A stretch of 12,876 nt of DNA from JBDKGV01 sp039798005. Its GTDB lineage: Bacteria; Fibrobacterota; Fibrobacteria; UBA5070. The stretch's first letter is position 1, and each line of letters starts with the position of its first letter. Below, piece after piece: positions 1 through 6,833 of this stretch. The notes beneath the pieces were generated by a model. It saw only the letters and a program-made list of their open reading frames with translations. It searched no databases and was not told the DNA's origin. The stretch lies in the NCBI GenBank assembly GCA_039798005.1, contig JBDKGV010000092.1:1-12876 (forward strand), given 5' to 3'. The position numbers were made by a program, and so were the translations under genes.

Positions 1-29
1 GTTCCCGCGGCCATGGCGGGAGAAAACCG

Positions 30-2309
30 ATGAGGATCAAGAAATCCCGATGGTCGGAAGATCCCCAAAGTCAGAGATACGGCCTTATCTTTCCAAGTCA
101 CGTCCTAGAAGCTAGTCACTTGGAGACTTTGGAAATGGCCGCATCTGCAGATGAAGTCGTACACAAGGTTTCGCGTTCCGACGCGGACCTGCTCACGCGC
201 GGCTGGAATCTCCTGTACAACCGCTGCCTTTCCTATTCCTTCCAGCACCCGCTGGTGCAGGAGACCCTTCCCAAGGTCCACGCTCTTTTCGACCAGGCCC
301 TGAAAAATACCGGCACGCTCAACATCCTGCTCCAGGAGGCGATGTTCTTCGTCGACTCCCGCGACGTGATGTACCAGCCCAACAACCGCCGCATCTCCGA
401 TCACCTGCGTCGCTTCGGCCTGGAATCCATCACCTTCCTTCCCGCCATGGGAATGCGCGAGTTCGGTCATTTCATCGACGCCTGCTCCCTCATTCACCCC
501 AATGCCGACAGTTTCGCCCGCTTCCTGCGCGATCGCGGAGTCACCTGCATCGAGATCAACAAGGTCTCGTTGCGTGCAGTGAAGGACGGCGAGGAGCTCG
601 TCGCATCCGGCACCGGTCGGGGCGGTCCGGGGGATGGCTCAGGCACCGGCGCGACCGGAAATCCAGGCGAAGGAGGGTCCTTCCAGGACGTGGTGATGCG
701 CGCCGTCCTGGGGCGCCTGACCAGCCAGGAGATGGAAGGCAACGTCCTCCTGGCCCAGATGCTCTCCCAACCGGACAGCCTCGGGCGCGCCGTGGTCGAA
801 GGCATCGAAACGCAGCGCTCCGGCACGGCAAACGGCGCCGAGAACGTCGGCGACATGCTGATGAGCGTCCTTTCCCAGTTCGCCCAGTCCTCCCGGACCT
901 CCGGCCATTCCCTGGACGAACTGCTTTCCGGGCTCTACTCGATGCGTTCGGAGATGATCTCGCTTTTGCGCAGCCAGAAGAGCCTGGACGAGACGCTTTC
1001 CCAAGACGAGATCCAGGACACCGCCGACGACGCCTTCGACCGGACGGTCTGCCAGATCGCCGCCGACGACTGGGCGAAATCCAGCGGCAATTCCAAGCGC
1101 ATGGCCACGGTCCTCACCCGGGTCGTCCCGGGCCGCAAGGAGCTCAAGCGGCTGCTTCCCAAGCTCAAGGAGACCCTGCTGGCAAAGGGCATGACCCTCC
1201 AGCAGTGGTACGGCCTTGTCGGGGAGATCTCCAACCTCTTCGGCGTCGAGAAGGCCATGGATCAGCTTGCCGGGGTCGCTGCCGAATTCGGGGTGACCGC
1301 CGAGGAGATCGTGGGCGAACTCAACCGCGACGCCCGTTCCGCGGCGCGCCTGATCCTGGCCTCCGCGGAGATCCGCAAGGCCGGCGGCGAGAACGCCGAG
1401 GAGCACATGATCGAGTCGCTCCTTGAGGCGGTGGACCGCGCCAGCGAAAAGATGGCCGACTCCGCGGAGCTGCATCCTCGCAACGCCGCCACCATGGCCC
1501 TGTCGATCGCCAACCTCAAGAACGAAGTCGGACAGGAATTGTCCACGCGCGCCATGGACCAGAACCTGCGCCAGGCCGTCCTCAAGAAGCTCGAGCACCG
1601 TTCCAACCGCGCCGTCACCGACCTCAAGGCGCGGGCCTTCGTCACCCAGCTGCGCAATCCCGACATCTCCCCCGAGGAGAAATCCGGCCTGCTCGGGGAA
1701 TTGGCGACCCAGGAAAGCGACCTGGACAGCATCATGGAAACCGCCCTCTCCCTTGTCGGGGAGGACGAGATCGCCAAGCAGATCGCCCGCGACATCGTCG
1801 GCAAGGTCCGCGAAAAGCTTCGTATGGAAAAGGAGAAGCGCGCCGGCAGCGATCTTCCCCAAGGCGTCTACCCGCGCGCCGTGGCGGAGTTCTTCCTGCG
1901 CTACGAGCTGCGCCGCGCCCACCGCTACGACGTGCCCTTCACCACCATGCTCATCTCCTTCCAAGGCCTTCCGGAAAGCCCCGAGGCCTTGAAGGCCCAC
2001 GAAAGCCCGCTGCGGTCGCTTTCCAACATGCTTGCCGGCGAGCTGCGCCTGCTCCTGCGCGATGTCGACTTCGTCGGCCACTTGGGCTTCAACCGCTACT
2101 TCATCGTCCTTCCGATGACCCCTTACGACAATGCGCTCCATGTGCTCAAGAAGTTCAAGGACCATCTCTCCCGCCAAGTGGCTCTCCCCACCGGGGAAAA
2201 GGCTTGGGTCCGGCCTCGCGTGGGCATGATCCCCATCGTCGGTGGCCAAAAAATGTCTCTCTCCGCTCTCTACGAAGCCACATCCCGCAAGTGGCAGGAG
2301 GATCTCTGA
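30..2309 (+). CDS. Large signalling-like protein with degenerate C-terminal GGDEF-like domain
   Basis: Protein of 759 aa of unknown function. The start is supported by GGGAG at 18-22, seven bases upstream. No signal peptide or membrane segment is seen, so it is probably cytoplasmic. Residues about 60-185 (for example ISDHLRRFGLESITF) resemble an N-terminal module I associate with HEAT-repeat and HDOD-type bacterial proteins; this is an impression only. A Gly-rich linker follows at about 191-215. The middle, about 215-600, is mainly charged and helical. Residues about 615-755 follow the GGDEF fold pattern (FLRYELRRAHRYDVPFTTML, then DVDFVGHLGFNRYFIVLP), but the signature is GFNRY at 686-690 instead of GGDEF. 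Diguanylate cyclase activity is therefore unlikely; a binding or scaffold role is an inference. The stop overlaps the start of the STAS gene, which suggests the two proteins work together. The first 50 codons contain AGA, CTA and AGT, unlike the rest of the gene. Confidence 0.8.
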   Translation: MRIKKSRWSEDPQSQRYGLIFPSHVLEASHLETLEMAASADEVVHKVSRSDADLLTRGWNLLYNRCLSYSFQHPLVQETLPKVHALFDQALKNTGTLNILLQEAMFFVDSRDVMYQPNNRRISDHLRRFGLESITFLPAMGMREFGHFIDACSLIHPNADSFARFLRDRGVTCIEINKVSLRAVKDGEELVASGTGRGGPGDGSGTGATGNPGEGGSFQDVVMRAVLGRLTSQEMEGNVLLAQMLSQPDSLGRAVVEGIETQRSGTANGAENVGDMLMSVLSQFAQSSRTSGHSLDELLSGLYSMRSEMISLLRSQKSLDETLSQDEIQDTADDAFDRTVCQIAADDWAKSSGNSKRMATVLTRVVPGRKELKRLLPKLKETLLAKGMTLQQWYGLVGEISNLFGVEKAMDQLAGVAAEFGVTAEEIVGELNRDARSAARLILASAEIRKAGGENAEEHMIESLLEAVDRASEKMADSAELHPRNAATMALSIANLKNEVGQELSTRAMDQNLRQAVLKKLEHRSNRAVTDLKARAFVTQLRNPDISPEEKSGLLGELATQESDLDSIMETALSLVGEDEIAKQIARDIVGKVREKLRMEKEKRAGSDLPQGVYPRAVAEFFLRYELRRAHRYDVPFTTMLISFQGLPESPEALKAHESPLRSLSNMLAGELRLLLRDVDFVGHLGFNRYFIVLPMTPYDNALHVLKKFKDHLSRQVALPTGEKAWVRPRVGMIPIVGGQKMSLSALYEATSRKWQEDL

Positions 2310-2662
2310 TGCCCTCGTTCACATGGCGTATCGACCAGCCCGCCGCCGGTCTCGTCCGTCTCGTCCTTTCCGGCGAAATGTCGCTCTCGGAGCGCGCGCC
2401 CATGCGCCAAGCCTTCGACGCCCTCATCAACACCGAAGGGCCCGAATCGGCCTTGGACTTCTCCACGGTCCGGATGGTCTCCTCCGCCGCCATCGGGGAG
2501 CTGGCCCGTTGTCATCACCAGATCGCGACCCTTGGCCGCAAGACGCTGCTGGTGTGTCCTCCGGGCGATGTGCTGGAGATCCTGGAGGTCGCCGACATGC
2601 ACCGCCTGATCCCCCTCTACCCCGACCTTCCCACGCTGATCGCCGAAAGAGCCTTGACTTGA
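2309..2662 (+). CDS. Single-domain STAS protein (anti-sigma factor antagonist-like)
   Basis: Protein of 117 aa. The start at 2309 overlaps the preceding stop as TGATG and has a near-perfect AGGAGG at 2297-2302. The whole chain is one STAS domain: an N-terminal beta strand region (VRLVLSGEMSL), then ALDFSTVRMVSSAAIGELAR at about 48-67, then KTLLVCPPGDVLEILEVADM. In SpoIIAA-type antagonists the motif is D-S-S-G and the first Ser is phosphorylated by a kinase/anti-sigma factor. Here it reads V57-S58-S59-A60, so a candidate phospho-serine is kept while the flanking Asp and Gly are lost. No anti-sigma kinase or phosphatase gene lies in view. Coupling to the degenerate GGDEF-like protein suggests that protein as a possible partner (inference). 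It could equally serve in a stressosome-like or other protein switch. Confidence 0.85.
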   Translation: MPSFTWRIDQPAAGLVRLVLSGEMSLSERAPMRQAFDALINTEGPESALDFSTVRMVSSAAIGELARCHHQIATLGRKTLLVCPPGDVLEILEVADMHRLIPLYPDLPTLIAERALT

Positions 2663-3840
2663 GCTCCGGCGTCAAGACCTGCAAGCATTTCGGTCGTTGT
2701 GGCGGTTGCCAGTTCCTGAGCGTGCCGTATGTGGAGCAGCTCAAGCACAAGGCCAAGTGGATCCGCGAACTGTTCGCGGAATATCCCGAGTGCGTCATCC
2801 ACAAGGTGGTGGAAAGCCCCGAGCCCCACGACTACCGCCACAAGGTGCAGCTGCCCTTTGGCGTAGTGAAGGAAGGCCCTCGCACGTTCCTGTCCTTGGG
2901 CTGCTACGCTGAGGGTTCCCACGTCGTGGTGGACCAGCACGAGTGCCATATCCAGGACCCGGCCCTGACCTTGATCGCCCAATCCATTCGCGCTTGGGCC
3001 AACAAGGAAAAACTCGTGCCCTACGACGAGCGCACCGGGGAAGGCGTCATGCGTCATGTCCTGTTGCGCCGCAGCCTTGCCACCGGCGAGATCCTGATCG
3101 GCTTGGTGACCAATGCCGCCAAGCCCGCGGGCTCGCGCAACTTGGCCAAGAGTCTGCTTGCCATGTGCGAGAAGGCCCTGCAGAAGGACCCGCGCCGCAA
3201 CACCATCGTGGGCATCGTGCAGGATGTGAACGAGCGCGAAACCAATGTGGTGCTGGGCGGCCACGAAGAAATCTGGTGGGGACGCGACTGGATCAAGGAG
3301 ACGCTGGGCGACCATTCGCACCGCATCGGGCTGTCCACCTTCTTCCAGATCAACCCGTACCAGACACCTCGATTGTACGATGCCGCCGCATCCTTCCTGC
3401 CTGAAGGCGTGAAGTGCCTGGACGCCTATTCGGGCATGGGCACCATCGCCCTGTGGATCTCCAAGCGCTGCCGCGAAGTGGTGGGCGTGGAGGAAAATCC
3501 CGCGTCCGTGAAGGCGGCGCGGCTTGCCTCCATGCACCAGGGCGTGAAGAACGTGCGCTTCCTCCAAGGCGACGCGGCCATCGTCCTGCCGGAGCTTGTG
3601 AACGACGGCTTCGAGGCCGTGGTGGTCGATCCTCCCCGCAAGGGCGTGGACGAGCGCGCCCTCCAAGCCATGCTCGACGCCAAGCTCCCTCGCTTGGTCT
3701 ACGTCTCCTGCAACCCGGAGACGTTGCTTCGCGATGCGCAGTTCCTGGCTCCTGGCCTTGTGCTGCGCCAGATCATTCCGGTGGACATGTTCCCCCACAC
3801 GGGGCATGTGGAGTGCGTGGCCCTCTTCACACGAGCCTGA
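2659..3840 (+). CDS. rlmD: 23S rRNA (uracil-C5)-methyltransferase, RlmD/RumA family
   Basis: SAM-dependent enzyme that methylates C5 of a uracil in rRNA, 393 aa. The start is inferred as TTG at 2659, overlapping the STAS stop (TTGA). No ATG or GTG fits, and the start must precede the cluster cysteines. Four cysteines for a [4Fe-4S] cluster are visible: C8, C14, C17 (CKHFGRCGGC) and C96. The C-x5-C-x2-C spacing matches E. coli RlmD rather than RlmC, which has x7. Other motifs are FFQINPYQTPRLYD, the SAM motif at D255 (DAYSGMGT), DPPRKG at about D324, the catalytic cysteine C351 in VSCNPE, and the general base E385 in GHVECVALF. The N-terminal TRAM domain of E. coli RlmD (433 aa) is absent, as in many shorter homologues. 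The exact target uracil cannot be read from sequence. Its ribosome-binding site is weak (GAAAGAG), which fits translational coupling to the STAS gene. Confidence 0.9.
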   Translation: MSSGVKTCKHFGRCGGCQFLSVPYVEQLKHKAKWIRELFAEYPECVIHKVVESPEPHDYRHKVQLPFGVVKEGPRTFLSLGCYAEGSHVVVDQHECHIQDPALTLIAQSIRAWANKEKLVPYDERTGEGVMRHVLLRRSLATGEILIGLVTNAAKPAGSRNLAKSLLAMCEKALQKDPRRNTIVGIVQDVNERETNVVLGGHEEIWWGRDWIKETLGDHSHRIGLSTFFQINPYQTPRLYDAAASFLPEGVKCLDAYSGMGTIALWISKRCREVVGVEENPASVKAARLASMHQGVKNVRFLQGDAAIVLPELVNDGFEAVVVDPPRKGVDERALQAMLDAKLPRLVYVSCNPETLLRDAQFLAPGLVLRQIIPVDMFPHTGHVECVALFTRA

Positions 3841-3866
3841 GTGCGCCTCCCCGCCTTGAGTTCCCA

Positions 3867-3898
3867 GCGACGCCCTACCCGGGCGTCGCTTTTGTTTT
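3867..3898 (+). terminator. Rho-independent terminator after rlmD
   Basis: A perfect 9-bp stem GCGACGCCC / GGGCGTCGC (3867-3875 with 3881-3889) has a 5-nt loop and is followed by TTTTGTTTT. It lies 26 bases after the rlmD stop and ends the three-gene cluster. Confidence 0.9.
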
Positions 3899-3937
3899 GG
3901 CGGGGTCGGGCTGCCTGCCAAGCCTCCGCCAACCCGC

Positions 3938-3965
3938 GTAGGGGCGAGGCATGCCTCGCCCCTAC
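3938..3965. repeat. Perfect 28-bp palindrome, REP-like intergenic repeat
   Basis: The left arm GTAGGGGCGAGGCA (3938-3951) is the exact reverse complement of the right arm TGCCTCGCCCCTAC (3952-3965), with no loop. There is no T-tract, so it is not a standard terminator. From memory, GTAGGGGCG...CGCCCCTAC palindromes occur as dispersed intergenic repeats in diverse bacteria. No copy of this exact unit was noticed elsewhere in the window. Confidence 0.75.
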
Positions 3966-3994
3966 ATCCAGGCGGGGGTCTTGGGCCTGTCGGC

Positions 3995-4093
3995 CGGCAT
4001 CCCTGGCGCGTTGAGCGCACCGGCTGCCAAGCTCCCGCCCTGACAGGGCGGGTCGGGGTGGGTCGGCTCAAGCGCACGCGGCATCCCTGGCGC
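3995..4093. repeat. Nested palindromic element flanked by 15-bp direct repeats
   Basis: The 15-mer CGGCATCCCTGGCGC occurs exactly at 3995-4009 and 4079-4093. Between the copies lie an outer inverted pair TTGAGC (4011-4016) / GCTCAA (4066-4071) and, near the centre, a 19-base palindrome CCCGCCCTG-A-CAGGGCGGG (4034-4052). The layout resembles a very small non-autonomous or REP-type element whose direct repeats could be a target duplication or part of a tandem repeat unit. No transposase is encoded nearby, so mobility is only inferred. Confidence 0.6.
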
Positions 4094-4129
4094 AATGCAA
4101 CGATTTGCGATTCCGTACTCAAATTCTCC

Positions 4130-4159
4130 TTGCACTTGGCCCTGCATTCAGGATACAGT
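4130..4159 (+). promoter_or_regulatory. Candidate sigma-70-type promoter of the TonB-dependent receptor gene
   Basis: TTGCAC (4130-4135) and TACAGT (4154-4159) are separated by 18 bases. Transcription would start near 4166, giving a leader of about 50 bases. No Fur-like operator is recognisable around it. Confidence 0.45.
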
Positions 4160-4215
4160 GATCCCGATCAGGCCGACGGTCCCATGCTCTCCGTCGCCAT
4201 TTCTGGGAGAACGAC

Positions 4216-6759
4216 ATGAAGAAAACCAAGATGCTTGCAATGGTCGCTGCAATGGCCACCGCTGCAACCGCCGTCCAGACCGAAGAGATCGAACTGTCCC
4301 TTCAAGATCTGATGAACTTGAAGATCGATGTCGGCACCTTGACCGGCATGGCGCGCAACAAGATTCCGGTGTCCCTCACCACCATCACCTCCGAGGACAT
4401 CGCCCTCACTCCGGCGCGCAACATCAACGACCTGATCGAAGCCTACGTGCCCGGCTCCCACTGGACCCTGCACTCCGAGAGCGGCCACATCGGCATGCGC
4501 GGCATCATGTCCGATCGCAACGGCAAGTTCCTGACCTTGGTCAACGGCTATGTCATGAACCAGAACGCCCACGACGGCGCCATGACCGAGCTTGAAAACT
4601 GGGATCTCAACGATGTCGATCGCATCGAGATCATCCGCGGCCCCGGCTCGGTGACCTACGGCCCCGGCGCCATCATGGGCGTGGTCAACATCGTGACCAA
4701 GTCGGCCGCCAATTCCGGTGGCCTGAAGGTCGGTGCGACCGGCAACAGCCCCTACCGCTCGGTCGGCGGCTATGCGTCCTACGGCAAACAGGCCGGTGAC
4801 TTCCAGATCTTCTCCTACGGCAGCCTGACCCGCACCCAAGGCCAGGAAAACGCCAAGATCTATGTGGGCACCGATTCCGTCTACGGCTATGTCGCCGACA
4901 GCTGGAAAGCCAAGGCCCAGGAACTCAAGGACAGTCGCGCCAAGGACGGCGTGCGTGCCGGAAGCTTCGCCGACGAGCCCAGTTCCTACTTCGGCGACTA
5001 CCGCGCATGGCCCCAAGGCAAGTTCATGACCGACATGAGGTACAAGGAATTCCGCCTGATGGGGCGCTTCACGAACTCGGGCAACACCCAGATCCTCTCG
5101 CTGGTGCCCGCCAAGACCCGTGAGAACGGCGAAAGCGTGGACAACAACCAGCTCCAGATGCGCCAGGCCTTGGTCGCCCTCGAAAACGACCACAAGTTCA
5201 ACGATCTCTGGAAGCAGACCACCAAGCTCAGCTGGAACGACCAGGACTTCAGTCGCTGGTTCGTGCGCGACACCAACGACATCGACCAGTTGCGCAACTA
5301 CTCCCACGCCTTCTCGGAGCGCCATATCAAGGCGCACACCATGGCCCAGCTCTCGCCTACCGAGAAGTACCGCTTTGCGCTCGGTGCGGAAGTCTCGCAC
5401 AACACCATCGCCTCCCCTTGGGGCATGGAAGACAACTTCCTGCGCTTGGGTGACGACCAGAACATGTACGGAGGCACCTATGCCGATGTTTTGGCGGCGG
5501 ATTCGATCACGAACTTCAAGCGCGGCATCTACGCGCCATCCGCAAAGTATCGTGCTGACATGTTGGCCGCCAAGAAAAAAATGCCCAACGCCCCCGTCGG
5601 CACCAAATATGACACGACCTCCTTTTTTCTTGCTGAAGGCTGGTCGACCAACAGTTACGGCCTTTTGGGCGAGGCCAACTTGGAGTTCCATCCTCTTGCA
5701 ACCTTCCTCGTCTCGGGTCGCGCCGACAAGGACGACCACTCCAACTGGGGCATCTCGCCTCGTGTGGCATGGATCGGGGAGTTCAGCCAGGACAATGTCC
5801 TCAAACTCATCTGGCAGCGTTCTGTGCGCATGAATTACATGGAACAAGCCTACCTCGAAAACAAAGCAGGAACCGTCAGCGATCCGGAAGTGCTCAACGG
5901 TGTCGAGGCCATCCATACTTGGCAGCCCCGCAGCGACATTTCGTTGCAGACTTCAGCTTTTTACAACAGCTTTGAAATCCTGGGTTTCAACCGCACCACA
6001 TTCAAGACATCAAAGCTTGGTGATCTCAAGCTTGCAGGCTTGGAGTTGGAAGGCAAGTACACCACGCCAAAAGTCACCGTTGGCTTCAATCACTCCCTCG
6101 TGCAACAGCTTGAATATCTGCTGACAAACGACGCCAACACCAAGTCTTCGGGGATAAGCTATAGCGACTACCGCAGTGACATCGTCGTCAGTGGCTCAAG
6201 CAGCAAATCCGACACGGTGAAGGTCAATGGCCTGGCCATCAAGAATTCCAAGGGAACGGATTCGCTCAAGACGACCGTCACCAAGTGGACGGACACCACT
6301 TACATCCTTGGCACCGGAAACGACCTCAACAACTGGTCCAACCAGGCCACCAAGCTGTATGTGAACTACAAGCCCATCGAAAGCATCACCCTGCACGTGG
6401 ATACCCGCGTCTTCTGGGGCTTCCAAGGTGCGGACGATGGCCTGACGGCGCTTGAGACCGCGGTGAACGCCCTTCCGGCCCGCGATTCCGTCCAGAAGAA
6501 GCGCTCCATGGACGCCATCAACGACATCCGCTCCAAGGATGCCTACCAGCTCGATTTCCGCCTGAACGCCTCGGCAGCCTGGCGCTTCGTGCCGTGGGCA
6601 AGCGTCACCGTCTTCAGCCAGAACCTCCTTGGGCTGAACGGCAACAAGCGCTATGTGTACGATGCAGGCAACAACACCATCTACGCCAGCCGCGCATCCT
6701 GGATGGAAGAGCCTCGCACCGTGGGTGTGCGCTTGGATGCCACCATCCCGGGCATTTGA
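4216..6759 (+). CDS. TonB-dependent outer-membrane receptor
   Basis: Protein of 847 aa. It is an outer-membrane beta-barrel importer powered by TonB/ExbBD, usually for metal chelates, vitamins or glycans; the substrate is unknown. The start at 4216 has GGGAGA five bases upstream. A signal peptide occupies about residues 1-20 (MKKTK, then an Ala-rich core ending ATAATA). The mature N terminus carries the DLMNL motif typical of receptor N termini. The plug domain is about 45-165 and ends with the classic RIEIIRGPGSVTYGPGA (from residue 136) and MGVVNIVTK. The barrel fills the rest, with the usual GISPRVAWIGEF and LDFRLN-type strand motifs. The last residues (ATIPGI) lack the common terminal aromatic. 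The gene stands alone between a promoter and a terminator, with no TonB, ABC transporter or SusD partner adjacent. Bases about 5460-6300 (residues about 415-695) look less GC-rich than the ends and hold A7 and T6 runs. Confidence 0.93.
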   Translation: MKKTKMLAMVAAMATAATAVQTEEIELSLQDLMNLKIDVGTLTGMARNKIPVSLTTITSEDIALTPARNINDLIEAYVPGSHWTLHSESGHIGMRGIMSDRNGKFLTLVNGYVMNQNAHDGAMTELENWDLNDVDRIEIIRGPGSVTYGPGAIMGVVNIVTKSAANSGGLKVGATGNSPYRSVGGYASYGKQAGDFQIFSYGSLTRTQGQENAKIYVGTDSVYGYVADSWKAKAQELKDSRAKDGVRAGSFADEPSSYFGDYRAWPQGKFMTDMRYKEFRLMGRFTNSGNTQILSLVPAKTRENGESVDNNQLQMRQALVALENDHKFNDLWKQTTKLSWNDQDFSRWFVRDTNDIDQLRNYSHAFSERHIKAHTMAQLSPTEKYRFALGAEVSHNTIASPWGMEDNFLRLGDDQNMYGGTYADVLAADSITNFKRGIYAPSAKYRADMLAAKKKMPNAPVGTKYDTTSFFLAEGWSTNSYGLLGEANLEFHPLATFLVSGRADKDDHSNWGISPRVAWIGEFSQDNVLKLIWQRSVRMNYMEQAYLENKAGTVSDPEVLNGVEAIHTWQPRSDISLQTSAFYNSFEILGFNRTTFKTSKLGDLKLAGLELEGKYTTPKVTVGFNHSLVQQLEYLLTNDANTKSSGISYSDYRSDIVVSGSSSKSDTVKVNGLAIKNSKGTDSLKTTVTKWTDTTYILGTGNDLNNWSNQATKLYVNYKPIESITLHVDTRVFWGFQGADDGLTALETAVNALPARDSVQKKRSMDAINDIRSKDAYQLDFRLNASAAWRFVPWASVTVFSQNLLGLNGNKRYVYDAGNNTIYASRASWMEEPRTVGVRLDATIPGI

Positions 6760-6786
6760 GCCGCACCACATAATTCGCGCGATTTC

Positions 6787-6826
6787 ACGCGCCTGTTGCC
6801 ATTGGCAGCAGGCGCGTCTTTATTTT
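6787..6826 (+). terminator. Rho-independent terminator after the TonB-dependent receptor
   Basis: A 14-bp stem with one G-U pair (6787-6800 with 6804-6817) and a 3-nt loop is followed by CTTTATTTT. It lies directly ahead of hrcA, ending 8 bases before that gene's first ATG. Confidence 0.92.
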
Positions 6827-6833
6827 CAAGGAA

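Larger units (their letters stand above)
3841..4215. other. 375-base intergenic region with no supported gene
   Basis: No convincing coding sequence is seen here on either strand. In order, the region holds the rlmD terminator (3867-3898), a perfect 28-bp palindrome (3938-3965), a palindromic element flanked by 15-bp direct repeats (3995-4093), a sigma-70-like promoter (4130-4159), a small 5' UTR hairpin (4171-4198) and the ribosome-binding site GGGAGA (4205-4210) of the TonB-dependent receptor. An 8-base word CTGCCAAG with a similar continuation occurs at both 3915 and 4024, which suggests the repeat material is partly duplicated. Confidence 0.75.

Noticed and set aside
1..29. Hairpin CCCGC / GCGGG (4-8 with 16-20) overlapping the ribosome-binding site of the first gene
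   Set aside because: A 5-bp stem at the truncated window edge is too weak to claim as a regulatory structure.
639..2249. Long open frame of 536 codons on the minus strand
   Set aside because: It is antisense to the clearly coding GGDEF-like gene. Its composition (repeated LG, HV, GV, DL) is typical of a shadow frame in GC-rich DNA, and no motif or ribosome-binding site supports it.
2242..2658. N-terminal extension of rlmD in the same frame
   Set aside because: The upstream 139 codons are the shadow of the STAS gene and the end of the GGDEF-like gene in another frame; the methyltransferase family begins just before the cysteine cluster.
3938..4093. CRISPR-like or integron-like repeat array
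   Set aside because: The repeats are not regularly spaced and occur only once or twice, and there are no cas or integrase genes.
2617..4122. Open frame of 501 codons on the minus strand
   Set aside because: It covers the reverse of rlmD, the terminator and the palindromic repeats. A real gene would not be expected to read through these, and the protein has no family features.
4100..4215. Riboswitch or Fur box ahead of the TonB-dependent receptor
   Set aside because: The predicted leader is about 50 bases, too short for a cobalamin-type riboswitch, and no Fur-like inverted repeat is visible.
4168..5916. Open frame of 582 codons on the minus strand
   Set aside because: It is the antisense shadow of the TonB-dependent receptor gene, rich in V, G and H, with no recognisable domain.
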